Source: Vulcanisaeta sp. MG_3
GTDB lineage: Archaea; Thermoproteota; Thermoprotei; Thermoproteales; Thermocladiaceae
Length of the DNA: 9,329 nt
Direction of reading: 5' to 3'
Assembly: GCA_001516765.1 (NCBI GenBank)
Contig: LOCH01000156.1
Span: 1-9,329 of the forward strand
Part shown: piece by piece, positions 6,016 to 9,329 of the stretch
Numbering within the stretch: position 1 is the first letter of the stretch
Layout of the letters: every line of letters begins with the position of its first letter
Made by a program: the position numbers and the translations under genes
The notes under the pieces: model-generated
The model's input: the letters and a program-made list of their open reading frames with translations, nothing else
Database searches by the model: none
What the model was told of the DNA's origin: nothing

Positions 6016-6846
6016 CTACTGGGTACTTGCCCCTGAACCTTCCTGTGAACGCTTAAATACGGAGGCTGCCAACGCTGATAGGGAAGTAACCTCCAGGGAG
6101 CTTGGTACCACGAGTATTAAATTATGCTCCTTGGCAACCTCCAACAACGTATCCAGCTGCCTGAGGGATAACGATATCGCATTCTTGGCATAGGTCTCGG
6201 CAGCCTTAAGGTACATTTGTGAAGCTTCATAATCCGCCTGGGCAAGGATGACCTTAGCCCTCCTCATCCTCTCAGCCTCCGCCTGAGCAGCCATTGCCCT
6301 GACCAGGGTGTCCGGCAACTTTATATCCTTAATAGCCACGGCTGTGACCTTGACACCCCATGGGCTAACATGCTCATCGATTATTGAGGCAATCTTCTTA
6401 GCCACCTCCTCCCTCTGCGTTAGGAGTGTATCTAGGTCAACCATGCCTATGACATCCCTTAAAACGGCCGCTCCTAGGGTTACAGTAGCACTTCTATAAT
6501 CTGTCACGGAAAGTACCGCCTTTGACGCGTCTATCACCCTCATGTAAACCGCGGCATCAACTGTAACCTCAACATTATCCTTAGTCAAAGCTCTCTGGCT
6601 CGACAAATCTATGGATAGGACCCTAAGGTCTATCGTTATTGGCCTATCGATTACCGGAATAATGAAGACAATACCAGGGCCATAAATACCCTTAAACTTA
6701 CCAAGTCTCAACTTAACAATCCTTTGGTATTCAGGCACAATCCTTATTGAGTATGCTAGGATTGCTATAATTATTATCAATAATATTATCGCTAACACGG
6801 TCGCCAATATTATCGCGCCAATCTGAAGGGGCAACTCCATTAACAT
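6016..6846 (-). CDS. Slipin / stomatin-like (SPFH/PHB domain) membrane protein
   Basis: A 276-residue protein when started at the ATG at 6846. An ATG at 6867 would add seven residues, but it lies almost on the TATA box, which instead points to 6846. One N-terminal hydrophobic hairpin or anchor (about residues 8-33) is followed by the SPFH/PHB domain (about 35-190; EYQRIVKLRLGKFKG, GPGIVFIIPVID, WGVKVTAVAIKDI). Then comes an Ala/Glu-rich coiled coil (about 183-225, AMAAQAEAERMRRAKVILAQ) and a short C-terminal hydrophobic stretch near 242-250 (NLILVVPSS). Stomatins form large membrane-bound oligomers; in Pyrococcus the C-terminal hydrophobic patch is the target of the neighbouring NfeD protease. 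It is the first gene of the slipin-nfeD operon. No oddities in the sequence. Confidence 0.94.
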   Translation of the reverse strand: MLMELPLQIGAIILATVLAIILLIIIIAILAYSIRIVPEYQRIVKLRLGKFKGIYGPGIVFIIPVIDRPITIDLRVLSIDLSSQRALTKDNVEVTVDAAVYMRVIDASKAVLSVTDYRSATVTLGAAVLRDVIGMVDLDTLLTQREEVAKKIASIIDEHVSPWGVKVTAVAIKDIKLPDTLVRAMAAQAEAERMRRAKVILAQADYEASQMYLKAAETYAKNAISLSLRQLDTLLEVAKEHNLILVVPSSLEVTSLSALAASVFKRSQEGSGASTQ

Positions 6847-6868
6847 TAATACAGAGTATGGAGGCATC

Positions 6869-6876
6869 TATATAAA
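6869..6876 (-). promoter_or_regulatory. TATA box of the slipin-nfeD operon
   Basis: TTTATATA on the minus strand. Its centre is only about 6 nt from the upstream ATG (6867) but about 26.5 nt from the ATG at 6846. This is the reason for choosing the shorter slipin start. Confidence 0.6.
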
Positions 6877-6929
6877 CCTAACCATTAGGTGCACTTACAA
6901 TGGGAATTAATGATTATTAACATGTAGAA

Positions 6930-7139
6930 TCATGAAATTAAATTCTGAACTCCCAATCTATCCTTAAGGTAATCACTAAGTATTATCAACATGAAACTCA
7001 TGATTAGCAGGATTATCCCAACGCTAAAAATGTAAAGTGGTTGGTAAGCTTGCCCAATGAAAACATAGATAATGTAGTCCTAATCCGCATATGCGCTAGG
7101 CATGTACTAAAAACCTTCTTGATTATTGAACGAGAGCTT
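6930..7139 (-). pseudogene. Decayed C-terminal fragment of an ABC permease (DppC-like), interrupted by TAG codons
   Basis: The 342-nt gap 6869-7210 holds no intact gene, but one minus-strand frame ending at TGA 6930-6932 looks coding. Its last 49 codons are open and contain PLYIFSVGIILLIMSF, then IILSDYLKDRLG. This resembles the last membrane helix and 'LLGDxLRDxLDP' tail of DppC-type peptide permeases. The frame has no usable start before its hydrophobic part: TAG stands at 7080-7082, seven codons (MPSAYAD) precede it, and a second TAG lies at 7107-7109. If both TAG codons were TGG, the stretch GFWYMPSAYADWDY would resemble the 'TWGYML..A' segment that precedes the last helix in DppC proteins. 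I infer a relic with TGG-to-TAG changes; stop-codon readthrough is a remote alternative. No ATPase or partner permease is nearby. Confidence 0.45.
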
Positions 7140-7180
7140 CAGCTATTGCTTATCCTTATTAAGGTTCATAAAACAATTGG

Positions 7181-7188
7181 TTTATAAA
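7181..7188 (+). promoter_or_regulatory. TATA box of the phosphoribosyltransferase gene
   Basis: TTTATAAA on the plus strand, centred about 26.5 nt before the ATG at 7211, giving a leaderless mRNA. No Shine-Dalgarno precedes the ATG. Confidence 0.65.
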
Positions 7189-7210
7189 GCCACCCTTACT
7201 ACGATTCATA

Positions 7211-7756
7211 ATGGCGGATTACCATCGGTATAGATGGGAGGATATTGAAAACGGAATCCTCAAGCTTGTTCAAGATATCCTGGTGAGTAATTATCAGCCA
7301 AGCGTCGTGATAGGAATATCAAAGGGCGGTGTTATCCTGGCATCCCTAATCTCGGACATACTCAACGTACCGGTTGACCTAATGCAATTGACGCACTGGG
7401 GCTTTGGTAAAGCCGAGGGCCAGGTAATAATTAAGCATAGACCATCCCTCAGTATTAATGGTCACGATGTGCTCTTAATAGATGATGTGAGCGATACAGG
7501 TATGACCTTAATGACCGCTAGGGATGAGTTATACAGGCTTGGCGCCAGGAATGTTAGGACTGCGGTTCTTGATTACAAGGCCCTCTCCAGTAGGTATGTA
7601 CCCGACTACTACGCCTATAAATGGACGAGGTGGGTTTACATAATATACCCGTGGGAGAACTTTGAGGCTTACAAGAACCTTAACTCAATTGATGCAAGGG
7701 CCGTATTTACAAGGCATGAATTAGTGAAAATGCAGGAATTAATGAGAACAAAATAA
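7211..7756 (+). CDS. Purine phosphoribosyltransferase (archaeal HPRT/XGPRT-like)
   Basis: A 181-residue cytoplasmic type I phosphoribosyltransferase that joins a free purine base to PRPP to give the nucleoside monophosphate and pyrophosphate. The PRPP-binding loop is intact (VLLIDDVSDTGMTL, residues 87-100, with the Asp91-Asp92 pair), and ISKGGV (36-41) forms the pyrophosphate loop. WVYIIYPWE (141-149) matches the aromatic 'W-x-x-(Y/F)-P-W-E' base-binding segment of archaeal GPT/HPRT-like proteins (COG2236-type). Length is normal for the group. The ATG fits a TATA box at 7181-7188. The gene is monocistronic and converges on the radical SAM gene, with 19 bp between the stops. The base used (hypoxanthine, guanine or xanthine) cannot be decided from the sequence. 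Confidence 0.9.
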   Translation: MADYHRYRWEDIENGILKLVQDILVSNYQPSVVIGISKGGVILASLISDILNVPVDLMQLTHWGFGKAEGQVIIKHRPSLSINGHDVLLIDDVSDTGMTLMTARDELYRLGARNVRTAVLDYKALSSRYVPDYYAYKWTRWVYIIYPWENFEAYKNLNSIDARAVFTRHELVKMQELMRTK

Positions 7757-7775
7757 ATTAGTGAACCTTTATCCC

Positions 7776-9329
7776 TTACTCCTCGGATGAATTGAAAAGC
7801 TCGATTAGTTTGGGCGCCTCAACCTTACTTACGAGCCTCTTGTTCGTGATCTCAGCGGCTATTTGATCCAACCTATCATAGAGCGCCCTGACCTTCTTCT
7901 CCACATAGTTTATGAAGTAGTTGACCGCAACCCTAACGGGCCAGTATTGTGGACCCTTTAGGTAGAAGTGGTTCACAATGTCCTTAGCCCAGTAAATGCT
8001 GTGTTCAAACATTTTCTTTAGGAGCTCTATGTGCTCGGGCATTAGGTTGTACTTTATTATCCAACCATCCTTCTCAGCCCTTATGTGGTTCATCGGTACG
8101 TAGAACATGGGAACCACCAAGCTCCTATACGGCCTTATCCTATCAAGGAGCTCTATAGTCTCCATAACGTCGTCGGGTGTCTCGCCAGGAAGGCCGACTA
8201 TGGCTGTCAACGCCGGTATAAGCTTTATCTCATGCATAATGGCCAGGGATTCCTCAACCACGTCCCACCAATCCTCAATCTTAAACGGAGCAGCCTTGCC
8301 AGGCATTATAGCCTTGGCCAGCCTCCTCGAGCCGGTCTCTAGACCCACCTGGGCGCCCCACCAATCCTGGTGCTCATCCTCTATTATCTCCGCAATCTTT
8401 GTCGCAAGTCTATTGTACTTCTTCTCGGCAGCTAAAATGGAGCCTAGCGTTGTGTGGCTCCATGCCATTGTTAGGTAGTACTTCTTAACGAGTTGGTGAA
8501 GCTTTATGAGCTTGTCAGGGTTAAGCTCAACACCCACTGAACCATATAGTGGCACATCATCGGAGTGTATGAGGCCGTGTACGATGCCGTGCTTAACATG
8601 TAACTTCAACTCCTCCTCAATCTTATCCAACGGGTACCACCTAAGGGGCCTTAACGTCACTGGACAAAATGCGCAGCCTCTCGGGCAACCTCTACCAATC
8701 TCCACAAAACCGTTTACAGCAGGGTACTTGATAGTGGGTATTTCATCTATGCTTGGTGCATCATTGGGGCCAACATAAACATATCTGGGTACGGGTTCAT
8801 TATCCAGGATTCTCTTAACTAGATTAACAACGAGTCTCTCACCCTCACCATCAAACACAACATCGATTCCAAAGAAACTCATGAGCTCTGGTAGATAGAG
8901 CCATTGCCAAGCCGAGGGGCCGCCGACAACGACTTTTAAACCATTCCTTTCCTTAGCCTCCATGATATAGGGCCTTATCCTCAACATGAACTTCCTAAAT
9001 AAGTACGCGTTCAACGGCTCCTTACCAACTATGGCTGACCATGTTGAGGATGGTGGATTAAGTCCGAAGTAATCATGGTGGCTGAGCATGAGCACCCTTG
9101 CGTTTGGTATATACTTATGCACATGGTCGGGATCTATGATTGCGGCATTGATTCCAGCATCAATAAGCGCCGCCTCAATCTTCCTCATACCATAAGGCGC
9201 TTGGTAGGGTCTACCGTACTTATCAACCTTCATTTTAGGTGCGGCGATGTATTCATGAATCCACTCACCCAACTTACTAAAGGGACCCACTGTTATGAAG
9301 ATGGGGCCCGTTGTTACGAAGCCTAGGAA
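7776..9329 (-). CDS. B12-binding-domain-type radical SAM protein (5' end beyond the right edge)
   Basis: The frame is open from its stop at 7776 to the last base, giving 517 visible residues. A GTG at 9290 is an unlikely start: the codons before it (FLGFVTTGPIFITV) read on smoothly and fit the family's N-terminus, so the true start lies outside. Residues are numbered from the visible edge. A Rossmann-like cobalamin-binding-type region covers about 40-165 (VLMLSHHDYFGL, VVVGGPSAW, DGEGE), but I see no DxHxxG cobalamin motif. The radical SAM [4Fe-4S] motif CxxxCxxC is at Cys215, Cys219 and Cys222 (GRGCPRGCAFCP), followed by VGLETGSRRLAKAI and GLPGETPDDVMETI typical of COG1032 proteins. Such enzymes cleave S-adenosylmethionine to start radical chemistry. 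This archaeal subgroup has no substrate I can name, and the neighbours give no hint. Confidence 0.88.
   Translation of the reverse strand, partial: FLGFVTTGPIFITVGPFSKLGEWIHEYIAAPKMKVDKYGRPYQAPYGMRKIEAALIDAGINAAIIDPDHVHKYIPNARVLMLSHHDYFGLNPPSSTWSAIVGKEPLNAYLFRKFMLRIRPYIMEAKERNGLKVVVGGPSAWQWLYLPELMSFFGIDVVFDGEGERLVVNLVKRILDNEPVPRYVYVGPNDAPSIDEIPTIKYPAVNGFVEIGRGCPRGCAFCPVTLRPLRWYPLDKIEEELKLHVKHGIVHGLIHSDDVPLYGSVGVELNPDKLIKLHQLVKKYYLTMAWSHTTLGSILAAEKKYNRLATKIAEIIEDEHQDWWGAQVGLETGSRRLAKAIMPGKAAPFKIEDWWDVVEESLAIMHEIKLIPALTAIVGLPGETPDDVMETIELLDRIRPYRSLVVPMFYVPMNHIRAEKDGWIIKYNLMPEHIELLKKMFEHSIYWAKDIVNHFYLKGPQYWPVRVAVNYFINYVEKKVRALYDRLDQIAAEITNKRLVSKVEAPKLIELFNSSEE

Noticed and set aside
8107..8478. 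123-codon open frame opposite the radical SAM gene
   Set aside because: It has Ser-rich composition with no domain, and lies within an intact conserved gene on the other strand.
1..9329. CRISPR arrays, tRNA, rRNA, insertion sequences or defence modules
   Set aside because: No spaced direct repeats, no T-arm-like GTTCGAATC sequences, no transposase or nuclease motifs were seen in any gap or frame read.

Overview
The window looks like chromosome of a hyperthermophilic crenarchaeon (Thermoproteota), most likely Thermoproteales and Vulcanisaeta/Caldivirga-like. The reasons are archaeal-type uS4 and SBDS proteins, an archaeal stomatin/NfeD pair, crenarchaeal TATA boxes of TTTAAA or TTTATA type, and genes whose start codons lie about 25-30 nt after the TATA centre, implying leaderless mRNAs. 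The genus is inferred from gene style only.

Layout from left to right. (1) On the minus strand is the first codons of an SBDS ribosome-maturation gene, cut by the left edge. (2) A minus-strand ABC exporter operon follows, ATPase then ABC-2 permease, with overlapping genes. (3) Divergent from it is uS4 (rps4); both promoters seem to share one near-symmetric TTTAAA element. rps4 stands without its usual archaeal neighbours S13 and S11, but is followed by a Shine-Dalgarno-led 33-codon frame. (4) Next on the plus strand is an unrecognised secreted or pilin-like protein rich in Trp, Tyr and Cys. (5) Three minus-strand membrane genes follow: slipin (stomatin), NfeD/ClpP-class membrane protease, then a DUF1614-like membrane protein with its own promoter. 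(6) The gap upstream of slipin holds what looks like a decayed C-terminus of a peptide-type ABC permease, interrupted by TAG codons. (7) On the plus strand is an archaeal hypoxanthine/xanthine-type phosphoribosyltransferase. (8) Converging on it is a radical SAM protein whose frame runs off the right edge.

How the genes work together. The slipin and NfeD genes form the classic stomatin/protease pair, in which the protease cleaves the C-terminal hydrophobic region of the stomatin; a role in membrane quality control is the usual interpretation. SBDS and uS4 belong to ribosome assembly. The ABC pair is a simple exporter of unknown substrate. The phosphoribosyltransferase is purine salvage. The radical SAM protein cannot be given a substrate.

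No CRISPR array, tRNA, rRNA, insertion sequence or obvious defence system was seen. The least ordinary items are the amber-interrupted permease remnant, the shared divergent promoter, the small frame behind rps4 and the unrecognised secreted protein. None is strong evidence of a new system.
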